The position numbers were made by a program, and so were the translations under genes. From assembly GCA_902491415.1 (NCBI GenBank), contig CABUHP010000118.1, positions 1 to 5,767 of the forward strand: a stretch of DNA of 5,767 nt, read 5' to 3'. This document shows, one piece after another, positions 5,394-5,767 of the stretch (position 1 is its first letter; every line of letters starts with the position of its first letter). The notes beneath the pieces are model-generated. The model did no database searches and was not told the origin of the DNA. It worked only from the letters and a program-made list of their open reading frames with translations. Source of the DNA: an uncultured Collinsella sp. (GTDB lineage: Bacteria; Actinomycetota; Coriobacteriia; Coriobacteriales; Coriobacteriaceae).

Positions 5394-5767
5394 ATGGCAG
5401 CACGTGCGGACAAAGTTTCGCGTGTCGACCATGATGGAGTTACGTTGGTGGAGGGCGCGACATCCGATGTTCGCTTTGCCTTCACCGAGCGCGCCGGTGG
5501 CGTTTCCGAAGATGCGTACTCCTCACTCAACTTGGGCTCGCATGTTGGCGATGACCCCTTTGCTGTTCAAGAAAATCGTCGTCGTGCGCTCGAGGCTATG
5601 GGTGCCGCCGAGTGCGAGCACAACCTGCTCGTTCCCAATCAGGTCCATGGTGATCATATCGTTGCGGTGACCTCGAACGGCGCCGATGACCTTGAGGACG
5701 TTCGCGAGCAGATTGCCAAGGGCTGTGACGCCATCGTCTGCACGGCGCATAACGTGCCCGTGCTGCT
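5394..5767 (+). CDS. pgeF: PgeF/YfiH peptidoglycan editing factor (multicopper-oxidase-like fold), 3' end outside window
   Basis: The frame runs from the ATG at 5394 to the right edge, giving 124 residues of a family usually near 240-270. It carries the family pattern FTERAGGVS (30-38), YSSLNLGSHVGDD (42-54), ENRRR (60-64), NQVHG with the metal-binding His85 (82-86), and CDAIVCTAHNVPVLL at the edge. The Cys and second His of the His-Cys-His metal site (in ADC and AHAGW-type motifs) would lie beyond the window. Members have been described as a factor that keeps L-Ala, rather than Ser or Gly, at the first stem-peptide position, as well as laccase-like and purine nucleoside phosphorylase activities in relatives. 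A gene of this family next to ftsZ is common in Gram-positive dcw clusters. The upstream terminator and its own leader suggest separate transcription. The former name is polyphenol oxidase YfiH. Confidence 0.92.
   Translation, partial: MAARADKVSRVDHDGVTLVEGATSDVRFAFTERAGGVSEDAYSSLNLGSHVGDDPFAVQENRRRALEAMGAAECEHNLLVPNQVHGDHIVAVTSNGADDLEDVREQIAKGCDAIVCTAHNVPVL

Noticed and set aside
5725..5767. Apparent loss of the catalytic Cys in PgeF, reading TAHNVPVLL as a changed TADCVPVLL
   Set aside because: DAIVCTAHNVPVLL aligns better with the earlier 'DALVT...VPL' segment. The ADC motif is expected about 12-15 residues after DALVT, beyond the right edge.
1..5767. Mobile elements, CRISPR arrays, tRNA/rRNA genes, signs of horizontal transfer
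   Set aside because: No long repeats, spacer-repeat pattern, transposase-like frame or RNA gene signature was seen. Gene content and codon use are uniform and housekeeping in character.

Overview
This window is a housekeeping stretch: the distal part of a division and cell wall (dcw) cluster, with every gene on the + strand in the order murG (3' end only) - murC - murB - ftsQ - ftsZ - pgeF/yfiH (5' part only). The coding DNA is GC-rich with strong C/G third-position bias. FtsZ and FtsQ are directly linked with no ftsA between them, and murB sits between murC and ftsQ, as in high-GC Gram-positive bacteria. The FtsZ and PgeF sequences resemble those of Coriobacteriia (Collinsella/Olsenella-type gut actinobacteria). 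That assignment is from recall of the family, not from a search.

Bases 1-183 encode the last 60 residues of MurG (lipid II synthase). A 97-base gap follows, then murC (281-1699, ATG chosen over an upstream in-frame GTG because AAGGAG precedes it). murB starts 5 bases after murC ends and has no visible Shine-Dalgarno site. ftsQ starts inside the end of murB (44-base overlap) behind a strong ribosome-binding site. FtsQ has an unusually long basic, Ser/Pro/Ala-rich cytoplasmic tail carrying a degenerate repeat, then one membrane helix, POTRA and beta domains.

A 199-base AT-richer, non-coding region (3830-4028) separates ftsQ from ftsZ. It holds a candidate promoter, several inverted and direct repeats, and the ftsZ ribosome-binding site. 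ftsZ (4029-5183) is complete, with all GTPase motifs and a C-terminal peptide preceded by a second copy of its core. A clear intrinsic terminator (5210-5242) closes ftsZ. A new leader with a possible promoter and stem-loops then leads into pgeF, which runs off the right edge.

Together the genes cover the last cytoplasmic steps of peptidoglycan precursor synthesis (MurB makes UDP-MurNAc, MurC adds the first L-Ala, MurG makes lipid II) and the division machine that uses the product (FtsZ ring, FtsQ scaffold). PgeF is known to keep L-Ala at the position MurC fills. I see no mobile element, CRISPR array, RNA gene or obviously novel system. The points worth a second look are the FtsQ tail repeat, the doubled FtsZ C-terminal motif, the long murB/ftsQ overlap and the ftsZ and pgeF leaders.
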